From: Spirosoma sordidisoli
GTDB taxonomy: Bacteria; Bacteroidota; Bacteroidia; Cytophagales; Spirosomataceae
Assembly (NCBI RefSeq): GCF_004138325.1
Contig: NZ_SBLB01000001.1
Location: 1,373,855 to 1,437,854 of the forward strand
Direction: 5' to 3'
DNA length: 64,000 nucleotides
The position numbers were made by a program, and so were the translations under genes. The notes beneath the pieces are model-generated. The model was not told the DNA's origin. It worked only from the letters and a program-made list of their open reading frames with translations, and ran no database searches. Below are positions 26,910 to 34,881 of this stretch, piece by piece; position 1 is the first letter of the stretch, and every line of letters starts with the position of its first letter.

Positions 26910-27614
26910 TCACTTTATTGCTTTCTGCCGATGGAGTTCAGACAGGCGCCGGTCGGCCTGTTCGATGACCCAGTCGACCTGCTCTTCGATGGTCATGTGC
27001 GACGTATCCAGCAGGGCCGCATCTGGTGCCTGCATGAGTGGACTTTCTGAGCGGGTGGTATCGATCAGGTCGCGCTTCTCAATATTTTTAATGATATCGT
27101 CGAGGTTGACCATGTCGCCTTTTTCAAGCAGTTCCTGCTGTCGGCGTTTGGCCCTGATGTAAGTATCTGCCGTCATGAACACTTTCACCTCTGCATCGGG
27201 AAACACCTTGGTTCCGATATCCCGGCCGTCCATGACCACGCCCCGTTTGCGCCCCATTTTCTGCTGCTGAGCGACCATGGCCCAGCGCACTTCGGGGATG
27301 GCACTTACCTCGCTGACAATGTTCGAGATATACATGGTTCGGATCTCTCCTTCTACGTTGAGGCCGTTCAGGCACGTCTCGTTCTTGCCGGTACGGGGGT
27401 TGTGGTTGAAGGTAATATGAATTCTGTCGAGGGCAGCTACCACTTCTTTGTGGTTGGAAAGCGCAATACGTTCCTGCGTGAAGAACAGGCTTACAGCCCG
27501 GTACATAGCCCCGGTATCAATATAGCCGTAGCCCATGCGGGCGGCCACAGCTTTAGCGGTGGTACTTTTGCCACAGCTCGAATACCCGTCAATCGCGATA
27601 ACTATCTTCGGCAT
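26910..27614 (-). CDS. cmk: (d)CMP kinase
   Basis: Phosphorylates CMP and dCMP with ATP in pyrimidine nucleotide metabolism. 234 residues from the ATG at 27614 (MPKIVIAIDG); the frame is open upstream but that part is not protein-like. P-loop GYSSCGKST at 10-18, TGAMYRA substrate region at about 38-44, GRDIGTKVFPDAEVKVFMTA in the middle and the Arg-rich lid (AKRRQQELLEKGD) all match Cmk. A near-match -7 box (TTATTTTG, minus strand) lies about 36 bases upstream. Confidence 0.96.
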   Translation of the reverse strand: MPKIVIAIDGYSSCGKSTTAKAVAARMGYGYIDTGAMYRAVSLFFTQERIALSNHKEVVAALDRIHITFNHNPRTGKNETCLNGLNVEGEIRTMYISNIVSEVSAIPEVRWAMVAQQQKMGRKRGVVMDGRDIGTKVFPDAEVKVFMTADTYIRAKRRQQELLEKGDMVNLDDIIKNIEKRDLIDTTRSESPLMQAPDAALLDTSHMTIEEQVDWVIEQADRRLSELHRQKAIK

Positions 27615-27686
27615 GTAATAAGAACCCGCCGAAGCGGTAATGTTTTGGCAAAATAACCACAAAAAAAGCAAAGGGGAAAAAGCAGC

Positions 27687-27732
27687 GGGCCTGGAGCCTG
27701 GGGTACTGTCTACTTCCCCAGACTCCAGGCCC
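27687..27732 (-). terminator. Rho-independent terminator after the GNAT gene
   Basis: Seventeen-base arms (27687-27703 and 27716-27732) with one internal mismatch and a 12-base loop. On the minus strand the stem is followed by GCTGCTTTTTCCCC. It lies 14 bases past the acetyltransferase stop and 70 bases before the cmk start. Confidence 0.8.
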
Positions 27733-27746
27733 CGGCCCACAGGCAC

Positions 27747-28286
27747 TTATCCCCGTTCAGCCCGCAGGATAGCAAAGACATGCTCATCCAGGTACTGGTT
27801 GTTCTTGACGGCAGCCTTCTTATGGATCGCTTCGTGTCGGTACCCGGCCGACTCCAGCACCCGCATAGACCCGATGTTGCCTTCCAGCACGCAGGCAAAG
27901 ATCCGGTTGACCTGAAAATTACTGAAGATGTAATCGGTCATGATCGGTACGGCCTCGGTCATGATGCCCCGCCCCCAGTACTCTTCGCTGAGCCAGTAGC
28001 CGATCTCGGCGTTGTAGCGGTAAATATCATCCTTCACCGTAAACCCGATATTCCCAACCGCCTGTCCGTCAACTTCAACAGCCAGGTTGTTGGGCTGCTG
28101 GTACGATTTGTTGGACCGAACCCACGAATGCGCATCGCGGGGCGTGTATGGGTACGGGAAAAAGTCACGGACATTGTTCCAGATACGCCGGTTACTGGCG
28201 TGGTGTGTTAGCGAATCTTCGTCGCCCTCGCGCCAGGGGCGAAGCCGACCCAGGGTTAGATCGAACGTAATCAACGTCGTTGTCAA
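27747..28286 (-). CDS. GNAT family N-acetyltransferase (RimJ/RimL type)
   Basis: 179 residues with the full acetyltransferase fold of the ribosomal-protein/aminoglycoside-like RimJ/RimL group: LGRLRPWREGDEDSL at the N-terminus, IGYWLSEEYWGRGIMTEAV (acetyl-CoA binding, Q/RxxGxG/A-like) near residue 93 and SMRVLESAGYRHEA near 145. No ATG fits the start; the frame begins at a TTG at 28286, and another TTG at 28274 would also preserve the domain, so the start is uncertain. Substrate unknown. Confidence 0.88.
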   Translation of the reverse strand: MTTTLITFDLTLGRLRPWREGDEDSLTHHASNRRIWNNVRDFFPYPYTPRDAHSWVRSNKSYQQPNNLAVEVDGQAVGNIGFTVKDDIYRYNAEIGYWLSEEYWGRGIMTEAVPIMTDYIFSNFQVNRIFACVLEGNIGSMRVLESAGYRHEAIHKKAAVKNNQYLDEHVFAILRAERG

Positions 28287-28347
28287 AGAAGTCAGGGTTA
28301 ATACTACGACAGTAACAACTGGATTAGGTAAATGTTAAGTCGCCCGG

Positions 28348-28938
28348 TTATTCGGGTAACACGACGGTCAGGCTCCGGGCGCCGTGCGCTCCAATGACCA
28401 GCGACTGTTCGATATCGGCGGTCTTCGACGGGCCCGCAATAAATGTTCCGTAGGTGAGCCGGGACCGGTCAAGGCGTTCGTAGGCTACGTGCATGTTGGG
28501 AACGAGCGCGTCGCGGTCAACCACCAGCACCAGGTATTGGGTGATGAACGGCAAAGCCCGGTGCATCATTGAGGCCTCCGGTATCCAGATGGCCGCGTTC
28601 TCCGCAACGGCAAAATCGCCCCGCAAAACGGCCACGTCAATCTGCTCAAGCACCTGCTTGTCGGTCTCCGGCCCAACCGGCACCAGAGCCAGCCCCGGCA
28701 AAGGCACCGACGAGGCAATTCGCTGAGCATCAGGAAAAGTTTCCTGCAGAAAACCAACCAGCGAGGCCGGGGTGGCCTGTAGATCGACCAGTTGACCGCC
28801 CACAAAAGCCAGCGCTTTCTCGAACCGGTCGCTCAGATCGTCGGCTTCGTTTACGAAGGTCGGCACATCGGGTAGCGGTAAAGGCTCCGGCTTGTTCTGC
28901 CGGATGCGGGCAAGCATGGTATCCCGGGTGGTCGTCAT
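28348..28938 (-). CDS. LUD domain protein (LutC/YkgG-like)
   Basis: 196 residues from the ATG at 28938 (MTTTRDTMLARIRQNKPE), the common start of LutC-like proteins. Family features are the ADDLSDRFEKAL region, WIPEASMMHRALPFITQYLVLV and YGTFIAGPSKTADIEQSLVIGAHG, the last being a signature of LUD proteins. LutC acts with LutA and LutB in lactate oxidation in other bacteria; neither is next to it here, so they may lie elsewhere. An upstream ATG at 29112 would add 58 residues that do not look like part of the family. Confidence 0.88.
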   Translation of the reverse strand: MTTTRDTMLARIRQNKPEPLPLPDVPTFVNEADDLSDRFEKALAFVGGQLVDLQATPASLVGFLQETFPDAQRIASSVPLPGLALVPVGPETDKQVLEQIDVAVLRGDFAVAENAAIWIPEASMMHRALPFITQYLVLVVDRDALVPNMHVAYERLDRSRLTYGTFIAGPSKTADIEQSLVIGAHGARSLTVVLPE

Positions 28939-29393
28939 GGGCGGCAAGTTGGTTTTGTAGCCAATACTACGAAATAACTTCGTCAGCACCCTAACGGATT
29001 TCATACCCGCCATTCGGGCGTTCGTCAGAAAAGACTCCGCTGTCGGCTGACCGTGCGATAGTTTTGTGGCTGTCGACACCTGCATAAACCGACTATACAC
29101 CGTACTTTTCATGAACCTGGCCAGCTCCGTATCCGCCGGTATTCTCTATCATTTTCCGGCCGGAACCCTCTTCTGTGTCGATCCTATCGGGATTTCGGGC
29201 AAACCGGTCCGAAGCAGGCCACCGAAAATGTACTATTTTTAGACCGGCCAGCAATCTTATTCCGACAGGAGTGTCAGCCAGACCCCTGCCTGCTGAGCAA
29301 CCGATTTTCTGGATCTATTCTGCCACGCTGTCGTTAAGAAATGCGATACACCCACTTTCTGAGGATGAACAACCGAAGACTATCTTCCGACCT
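28939..29393. other. Divergent intergenic region between LUD and kinase genes
   Basis: 455 bases between the start codons of two divergent genes. Frames are open on both strands, but the products look unlike any protein and would only extend the two neighbours. It contains a perfect 12-base palindrome TTCCGGCCGGAA at 29154-29165, a possible operator, and an AT-rich patch near 29230-29240 (TACTATTTTTAG) that might be a -7 region for the kinase gene. Nothing else is seen. Confidence 0.45.
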
Positions 29394-30869
29394 ATGACCC
29401 GCGAACAACTTATCGGCACGATTGGCAAAAATGGCAAGCGGCTAAAGCTGCGGGGGTGCGATCTGGCTAATTTCGACTTTAGCGGCCTCGACATGACGGG
29501 GGCTGACCTGAGTTTCTCCGACCTGGCCCGAGCCAATTTCCGCGGAGCTATTCTGCGTGGTGCTAACCTGAGTTTTTCCAACCTGACCGGCGCCGACTTT
29601 ACCGACGCCGACCTCTACGAAGCCAACCTGAACTACTGCGGTCTCCAGCAGGTCAACCTCACCGGTGCCAACGTAGAAGGCGCTTCGTTCAACTTTTCGG
29701 GTCGAAGTTCGTACCAGCCCAATCTGCGCCGGGAGCCCATTACGCTCACCACCATCCTGCAGAAACCCGGCTGGGGAACCCTGATCGGTATGATTCTGGG
29801 GGCCCTGCTGGTGTACGGAGCCAGCGGCATTATCTATTTCACCAACTTGATTGCTACGGCTACCGACGACTGTATTGCCGACCTGTACCGGTTTGTAATC
29901 GCCCAGAACATTGCCGATGGCATCGCTACCTTCCTGGTGACCTGGGGCCTGCTGGGCTGGCTCACCCAGCGGTTTACTACGACCTGGAAACGGCACCTAA
30001 TCTTGAGTATTGCGGTATTGGCTTCGGTCATGACCATCAGTACTATTGTTTATTACTGGTTAGGAAGAGAGGTCCTCACCGAACTGAGCAAACGTCCCGA
30101 TTACAATAACACCAACGCCCCCTGGCACATCTATTTGATAGCCGATGTTTTGATAGCCAACGTCTTTTTATACGTGCTGCAACAGGGCCGGCAGCTGACC
30201 CGCAAGCTCTCCGAACAGGAGTTCCAGCTCCTGAACATGGAGAAACTGAAAACCCGAGCCGAACTGGATGCCCTCCAGGCCAAAATCAATCCCCATTTTC
30301 TCTACAACGCGCTCAACAGCATTGCCAGTCTGGTTCATGAAGACCCCGATAAAGCTGAAGAAATGACACTGCTGCTCTCCAAACTATTCCGCTATTCGAC
30401 GGGGCGCGAAGGCGAGTTGTTTGCCAGCCTGGCCGATGAACTCGAGATGGTCCGAACTTACCTGAAAGTGGAGCAGGTTCGGTTCGGCAACCGGCTGGCG
30501 TTCAGCGTAGAGGTGTCCGAACCCAACCTGATCGATCTTAAACTACCGCAGTTTCTGCTTCAGCCCATCGTCGAAAACGCTATCAAACACGGCATCGCCA
30601 AACGCGCCGATTCGGGCCGTATCGATGTTCGTATCTACGAAAAAGCGGGGGAGTTACACCTGTGCGTTCATGATAACGGCCCGGCCTTTCCCGACGAGAT
30701 GAGTGGTGGTTACGGCTTGCGCAGCATCCAGGACAAACTAAAACTGCTCTACGGCGACGACGCCCGGGTGGAGTTGCAGAACTGGCCGCTCAAGCAGGTG
30801 CTGCTGTCCATAAAACTGGCAAAACTCGTCCATAACGACCAGTCATTCTCCGTATCGGAGGTCCACTAA
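29394..30869 (+). CDS. Pentapeptide-repeat sensor histidine kinase, LytS/YehU family
   Basis: 491 residues from the ATG at 29394. Residues about 23-104 are pentapeptide repeats (A(D/N)LxF pattern, for example LTGADFTDADLYEANL), likely a right-handed beta-helix in the cytoplasm. Four membrane segments follow (about 128-150, 172-192, 202-222, 245-262), then a short coiled coil and a His_kinase/HATPase pair: H-box KINPHFLYNALNSI with His301, N-box QPIVENAIKHGI and G-box GGYGLRSIQDKL. So the protein should autophosphorylate and pass phosphate to the LytTR regulator 42 bases downstream. Pentapeptide repeats at the N-terminus of a LytS-type kinase are unusual; they may sense a ligand or protein partner. 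A GTG at 29175 would add an unconvincing 73-residue extension. Confidence 0.9.
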   Translation: MTREQLIGTIGKNGKRLKLRGCDLANFDFSGLDMTGADLSFSDLARANFRGAILRGANLSFSNLTGADFTDADLYEANLNYCGLQQVNLTGANVEGASFNFSGRSSYQPNLRREPITLTTILQKPGWGTLIGMILGALLVYGASGIIYFTNLIATATDDCIADLYRFVIAQNIADGIATFLVTWGLLGWLTQRFTTTWKRHLILSIAVLASVMTISTIVYYWLGREVLTELSKRPDYNNTNAPWHIYLIADVLIANVFLYVLQQGRQLTRKLSEQEFQLLNMEKLKTRAELDALQAKINPHFLYNALNSIASLVHEDPDKAEEMTLLLSKLFRYSTGREGELFASLADELEMVRTYLKVEQVRFGNRLAFSVEVSEPNLIDLKLPQFLLQPIVENAIKHGIAKRADSGRIDVRIYEKAGELHLCVHDNGPAFPDEMSGGYGLRSIQDKLKLLYGDDARVELQNWPLKQVLLSIKLAKLVHNDQSFSVSEVH

Positions 30870-30911
30870 TATCCTACCCTTTTACATTTCCCGATTAGCT
30901 TCGCCAGCCTT

Positions 30912-31691
30912 ATGTCATTTCCCCTCAGAACCCTACTCATCGACGACGAACCACTGGCTGTCAGTCGCTTACGGCGCCTGCTGGATAAACACAGCGATAC
31001 GTTTACCGTCATTGGCGATGCGCCCAACGGCGCCGAAGGCCTGACACTCATCGAAGCCCGGCAACCCGACGTTATTTTTCTGGACATCGAAATGCCGTTG
31101 CTCAACGGGTTCGAGATGCTTTCCAAACTCACCGCCATGCCCTTGGTCATATTCGCCACCGCCTACGATCAATACGCGATCCGGGCGTTTGAGGAGAACT
31201 CGGTCGATTACCTGCTCAAGCCGATCGAAGCCGAACGGCTGGCCCGAACCGCTCAGAAAATCCGGGCGCTGGTCGAGCGTAACGAGCCCGAGAGCCGGAG
31301 TAATCCGATGACCGAAAGCGTGATGCGCCTGCTGGCCCAGATGCAGCCCAAAAAAGAAATCTATTCGATTTCGGTCAAAACCGGCGAAAAAATCAGGCTC
31401 GTGCCGCTCTCCGACATTGCCTTCTTCGAAGCCGAAGAGAAATACGTTTTTCTGTCGACCGTTGACGGGCAGAAGTTCCTGACCAGTTACACCCTGACGG
31501 CCCTGGCCGAAAAACTACCCGATACGTTCGTGCGCGTCAGCCGGTCGGTGCTGGTTAACCGGCAAAAGATCTCGGAAGTCCACCGCCATTTCGACGGCAA
31601 GTACCTCCTGGCCATGAGCGACAAAAAAAGCACGAAACTGACCACAGGAAGTACGTATGGCGATACCGTGCGGCAATTGCTCGAACTGTAA
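30912..31691 (+). CDS. LytTR family response regulator
   Basis: 259 residues. Receiver domain about 5-120 with the acidic pair in LLIDDEP, phospho-acceptor Asp58 in FLDIEMP and the conserved Lys in YLLKPI. A LytTR DNA-binding domain spans about 150-255 (IYSISVKTGEKIRLVPLSDI, FFEAEEKYVFLSTVDG, FVRVSRSVLVN). The pair with the preceding kinase forms a LytS/LytR-type two-component system. Targets are not visible; LytTR regulators usually bind direct repeats near their targets. Start ATG at 30912; the kinase stop lies 42 bases upstream, so one operon. Confidence 0.95.
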   Translation: MSFPLRTLLIDDEPLAVSRLRRLLDKHSDTFTVIGDAPNGAEGLTLIEARQPDVIFLDIEMPLLNGFEMLSKLTAMPLVIFATAYDQYAIRAFEENSVDYLLKPIEAERLARTAQKIRALVERNEPESRSNPMTESVMRLLAQMQPKKEIYSISVKTGEKIRLVPLSDIAFFEAEEKYVFLSTVDGQKFLTSYTLTALAEKLPDTFVRVSRSVLVNRQKISEVHRHFDGKYLLAMSDKKSTKLTTGSTYGDTVRQLLEL

Positions 31692-31734
31692 ACCAAAACG
31701 GAGCTGGGTGGACGACACACTGAGCAGAACCGAT

Positions 31735-31742
31735 TAGTTTTG
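31735..31742 (+). promoter_or_regulatory. Bacteroidota -7 box TAGTTTTG before the SUI1 gene
   Basis: Exact match to TAnnTTTG. Its last base is only 4 bases before the ATG at 31747, so a transcript from it would be leaderless or nearly so. No convincing -33 TTG is seen. Confidence 0.45.
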
Positions 31743-31746
31743 TAGT

Positions 31747-32082
31747 ATGAGCAAGAAAAACCGCTCCGGGGTTGTCTACTCGACCAACCCGGATTTCAAC
31801 TACCAGGCCGATGAGCAGCCACCGGCCGAAACCCTGCCGCCCGCCCAGCAAAACCTGAAGGTATGGCTGGTTAAGCTGGGGGGCAACAAAGTGGTTACGG
31901 CTGTTCGGGGGTTTATCGGCAGCGAAGCCGACCTGGCCGAGCTGGGCAAACAACTCAAAGCAGCCTGCGGATCGGGCGGCTCCGCTAAAGACGACGAAAT
32001 CCTGATTCAGGGCGACCACCGCGACAAAGTCCTGGCCTGGCTGACCAATAAAGGCTATAAAGCCAAAAAAGCCGGCGGATAA
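31747..32082 (+). CDS. SUI1/eIF1-family translation initiation factor (YciH-like)
   Basis: 111 residues. The N-terminal ~40 residues are polar and probably disordered (GVVYSTNPDFNYQADE is the common bacterial YciH-type start), followed by the SUI1 fold: LKVWLVKLGGNKVVTAVRGF, LAELGKQLKAACGSGGSAKD and EILIQGDHRDKVLAWLTNKG. Bacterial members bind the ribosome like eIF1 and are thought to influence start-site fidelity, but are dispensable. A strong bidirectional terminator follows. Confidence 0.95.
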   Translation: MSKKNRSGVVYSTNPDFNYQADEQPPAETLPPAQQNLKVWLVKLGGNKVVTAVRGFIGSEADLAELGKQLKAACGSGGSAKDDEILIQGDHRDKVLAWLTNKGYKAKKAGG

Positions 32083-32151
32083 AGCCATGCCGCTGGCCTG
32101 CTCCAGTCCGGAACGATAGGCTCTATACGTAATCCAAAGCGATTAAGGTAA

Positions 32152-32201
32152 CACTAAAAAGGCCAGCGCCGGTGAACTTCCCAACGCTGGCCTTTTTAGT
32201 G
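32152..32201. terminator. Bidirectional rho-independent terminator
   Basis: Perfect 17 bp arms (32152-32168 and 32185-32201) with a 16-base loop; the stem includes five A/T pairs that give a T-run in both directions. It lies between the convergent SUI1 gene (70 bases) and VOC gene (13 bases). Confidence 0.95.
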
Positions 32202-32213
32202 CACCGATACGCC

Positions 32214-32627
32214 TTACTCGGTCGTCTGCCCGTCTTCCGGTAGCTCCATGTAGTTTACCTCCCAGTGATGACCGTCGAGGTCGAAGAAGCTCCGGTAGTA
32301 CATAAAACTCTCATCGTGAGGCTCCCCGGCGGGGGTAGCTCCGCCAGCCATGGCCCGATCTACCAGCGTGTCGACCTGCTCCCGGCTATCGGCCGATAAT
32401 GCCACGATTACTTCCGTCGTTTTAGCGGTGTCGGCCAGTTCTTTAGGAGTGAACGTTGTAAAGAAACTGTCGACCAGCAGCATGGCGAAAATGTTCTCGC
32501 TGATGATCATACAGGCCGCTTTCTCGTCCGAAAAACGGGGGTCGAAGCGGAAGCCGACGCCCGTAAAAAACTCGACCGACCGATTCAGGTCACGAACGGG
32601 TAGGTTCACAAAAATTTTGGTTGCCAT
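32214..32627 (-). CDS. VOC family protein (glyoxalase/bleomycin resistance-like)
   Basis: 137 residues. Starts MATKIFVNLPVRDLNRSVEFF, has the middle block MIISENIFAMLLVDSFFTTF and ends with the typical SFFDLDGHHWEVNYMEL, where His and Glu correspond to the metal-binding positions of the superfamily. It resembles uncharacterised glyoxalase-like proteins common in soil bacteria and is not closely related to the VOC protein at 2710-3099. Substrate unknown. Convergent with the SUI1 gene. Confidence 0.9.
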   Translation of the reverse strand: MATKIFVNLPVRDLNRSVEFFTGVGFRFDPRFSDEKAACMIISENIFAMLLVDSFFTTFTPKELADTAKTTEVIVALSADSREQVDTLVDRAMAGGATPAGEPHDESFMYYRSFFDLDGHHWEVNYMELPEDGQTTE

Positions 32628-32655
32628 AGTAGTTGTTGTTTGATTTTGTACTGGA

Positions 32656-32663
32656 CAAAGGTA
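32656..32663 (-). promoter_or_regulatory. -7 box TACCTTTG for the VOC gene
   Basis: Exact TAnnTTTG on the minus strand, 28 bases upstream of the VOC ATG. A clear -33 TTG at the usual spacing is not found. Confidence 0.5.
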
Positions 32664-32782
32664 CCCACCCCCGCCAGGGCCCTTGCTGTGTGATCAGGAC
32701 AAGTTGAGGGGGTGATTGCGACAACCCATTTTATTCGCATTTTTACCCGCCCGCAACCGGCATTTCTCTTAACCCACACGGT

Positions 32783-33910
32783 ATGCTTCGCCCTTCTTAC
32801 GTACTCACGTTACTGTTCATCTGCGCGCTTCTGAGCGCCGGTATGGCCCCCGGCCCAACCTCCAAACCCATTGTGCTGGCCTACGTTGGCGGCTTCCGGG
32901 GGCTGGTCAACACCGACCAGATTGCGGTCGAAAAACTGACCCATATCAACTACGCCTTCGTCGATGTGCGGAATAATCGCGCCTGGCTTCACAACCTGGC
33001 TACCGACTCGACCAACTTCCGGAAACTGAACAACCTCAAGCAGCGCAATCCCGACCTGAAGATTCTGATCTCGATTGGCGGCTGGTCGTGGAGCGAGAAC
33101 TTCTCCGATGCGGTACTGAGCGATACCGCCCGCGTAGCGTTTGCAGCCTCGGCCGTCGACATTGTGCGGCAATACCAGCTCGATGGGGTCGATATCGACT
33201 GGGAGTATCCGGGTATGAAAGGCGAAGACAACATTTTTCGGCCCGAAGACCGGCAAAACTTTACCCTGCTGTTCAAAGCCCTGCGCGACCAGCTGAACAA
33301 CCTCCAGAAACAGACCGGCAAACCGTATCTGGTTACGACAGCCCTGCCCGGCTTCGACGCCATCTTTACCCATACCGACATGGGTCAGGCGCAGCAGTAC
33401 CTCGATTACATCAACATCATGTCGTACGACCATTATACGGGCGGGCCGCTGGCCGGGCACCATACCAACCTGTATCCGACGGGTCAGGTACCCAACGAAC
33501 AATCGGGCGACCGGGCCGTACAGGCGTACCGGAAAGCGGGCGTACCCGCCAGCAAGCTCCTGCTGGGCATTGCCTTCTACGGGCGGGCCTGGCAGCTTCA
33601 GCAAGACAACCCCAACACCCACCCCAGAACCATCGCGAAGGTAGAACGGGGCGGGGGTTATACGTTCATCAAAGACAGTTTGCTGACCAACCCGGCCTAC
33701 AAACGCTACTGGGACCGTAAAGCCAAAGCGCCTTACCTCTACAATGCCGACCTGAAACGCTTCGTCTCCTACGACGACGAAGCATCGGTAAAAGCCAAGT
33801 GTCGGTATGTGAGAAAAAAAGGGCTGGGGGGCGTCATGTTCTGGGAGTACTCCAGCGACCCTAAAACCTACCTCCTCAGCGAGATTGACCGGCAGCTCCG
33901 CCAGCCATAA
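32783..33910 (+). CDS. Glycoside hydrolase family 18 (chitinase-like), exported
   Basis: 375 residues. N-terminal hydrophobic segment (LTLLFICALLSAG) is a signal peptide. The GH18 barrel shows the SIGGW motif near residue 97-101 and the catalytic DGVDIDWE with Glu141 as proton donor; later family residues (NIMSYDHY, GIAFYGRAW, GVMFWEYSSD) are intact. It should cleave beta-1,4-GlcNAc linkages in chitin or related glycans by substrate-assisted catalysis. It has no carbohydrate-binding module or T9SS sorting domain, so it is likely periplasmic or outer-membrane associated. A likely operon with the esterase 44 bases downstream. Confidence 0.95.
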   Translation: MLRPSYVLTLLFICALLSAGMAPGPTSKPIVLAYVGGFRGLVNTDQIAVEKLTHINYAFVDVRNNRAWLHNLATDSTNFRKLNNLKQRNPDLKILISIGGWSWSENFSDAVLSDTARVAFAASAVDIVRQYQLDGVDIDWEYPGMKGEDNIFRPEDRQNFTLLFKALRDQLNNLQKQTGKPYLVTTALPGFDAIFTHTDMGQAQQYLDYINIMSYDHYTGGPLAGHHTNLYPTGQVPNEQSGDRAVQAYRKAGVPASKLLLGIAFYGRAWQLQQDNPNTHPRTIAKVERGGGYTFIKDSLLTNPAYKRYWDRKAKAPYLYNADLKRFVSYDDEASVKAKCRYVRKKGLGGVMFWEYSSDPKTYLLSEIDRQLRQP

Positions 33911-33954
33911 CTTCACACCGCAACCTCTGTTCCTATACCCTTACCCCCACTCCC

Positions 33955-34782
33955 ATGACGGCCAGCCGCGCACTTTTTCTGTTCTGTTTCCTGCTGTTTA
34001 CTGGCCACGCCCGGGCCGCCAAAGTCGATACTGTCGACACCTATAGCGCATCGATGAAAAAAACGATCAGGGCCGTGGTGATCACGCCCGACTCGTATAC
34101 CACCGGCGCCGAGTTCCCGGTCGTTTATCTGCTCCATGGGTATAGCGGCAACTACAGCAACTGGATTCAGAAAGCACCCGCCCTGAGCCGGGCGGTAGAC
34201 GCCAACGGGATCATTGTGGTTTGCCCGGACGGCAACTACGGCAGCTGGTATTACGATAGCCCCGTCGATGCGTCGTTCCGCTACGAAACCTACGTCTCCA
34301 ACGAGCTGGTAGCCTGGGTCGACAGCCATTACAAAACCATCAAAGACCGGCAGGGGCGGGCCATTACGGGCCTGAGTATGGGCGGCCACGGCGGGCTCTA
34401 CCTGGCGTTCCGGCATCAGGACGTTTTCGGAGCCGCCGGCAGCATGAGTGGCGGAGTCGACATCCGGCCGTTTCCGAACAACTGGGACATTGCCAAACGG
34501 CTGGGTCCGTATGCCCAGTTTCCCGACCGCTGGGAGAAGCATACGGTCATCAACCTGCTTCATCTGCTGACTCCCGGCTCGCTCTCGCTGATTATCGACT
34601 GCGGCACCGACGATTTCTTTTTCCGGGTCAACAACAACCTGCACGACAAACTCCTGGAGCGCAATATAGCCCACGACTACATCACCCGGCCCGGCGGCCA
34701 CAACTGGACGTACTGGAATACTGCTATATCCTATCAGCTCCTGTTCATGCGGCAGTTCTTCGATAAACGGAAGCCGGGTTGA
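33955..34782 (+). CDS. Exported esterase, alpha/beta hydrolase (esterase D/feruloyl esterase type)
   Basis: 275 residues with a signal peptide (SRALFLFCFLLFTGHARA). PF00756-type fold: VVYLLHGYSGNYSNW (oxyanion region), nucleophile Ser141 in GLSMGGHGG, acidic residue in DCGTDDFFF and the catalytic His in GGHNWTYW. Relatives deacetylate or de-esterify plant polysaccharides, acylated sugars or S-formylglutathione; with a secreted signal and a GH18 next to it, a role in opening polysaccharide decorations is inferred. Confidence 0.92.
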   Translation: MTASRALFLFCFLLFTGHARAAKVDTVDTYSASMKKTIRAVVITPDSYTTGAEFPVVYLLHGYSGNYSNWIQKAPALSRAVDANGIIVVCPDGNYGSWYYDSPVDASFRYETYVSNELVAWVDSHYKTIKDRQGRAITGLSMGGHGGLYLAFRHQDVFGAAGSMSGGVDIRPFPNNWDIAKRLGPYAQFPDRWEKHTVINLLHLLTPGSLSLIIDCGTDDFFFRVNNNLHDKLLERNIAHDYITRPGGHNWTYWNTAISYQLLFMRQFFDKRKPG

Positions 34783-34848
34783 GCAGCCATACGACAGCGT
34801 TCAGCAGACGCAAAATAGGTACGGCCGACGGGACCAAACAAAAGGCCT

Positions 34849-34880
34849 GGCTAGTGGTCTTTCCATAAAGACTACTAGCC
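34849..34880 (+). promoter_or_regulatory. 14 bp hairpin abutting the SDR start codon
   Basis: Inverted repeat 34849-34862 and 34867-34880 with a CCAT loop; all 14 positions pair if one G-U is allowed. It ends one base before the ATG at 34882, so in RNA it would cover the ribosome-binding region. There is no T-tail, which argues against a simple terminator. It could be an operator palindrome or a translational block. Confidence 0.55.
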
Positions 34881-34881
34881 C

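Noticed and set aside
27615..27746. N-terminal extension of cytidylate kinase
   Set aside because: The stretch contains the terminator of the upstream gene, and the P-loop start at 27614 fits the family.
32810..33916. 368-codon minus-strand frame opposite the GH18 gene
   Set aside because: Shadow of the chitinase; GH18 motifs and signal peptide are on the plus strand.
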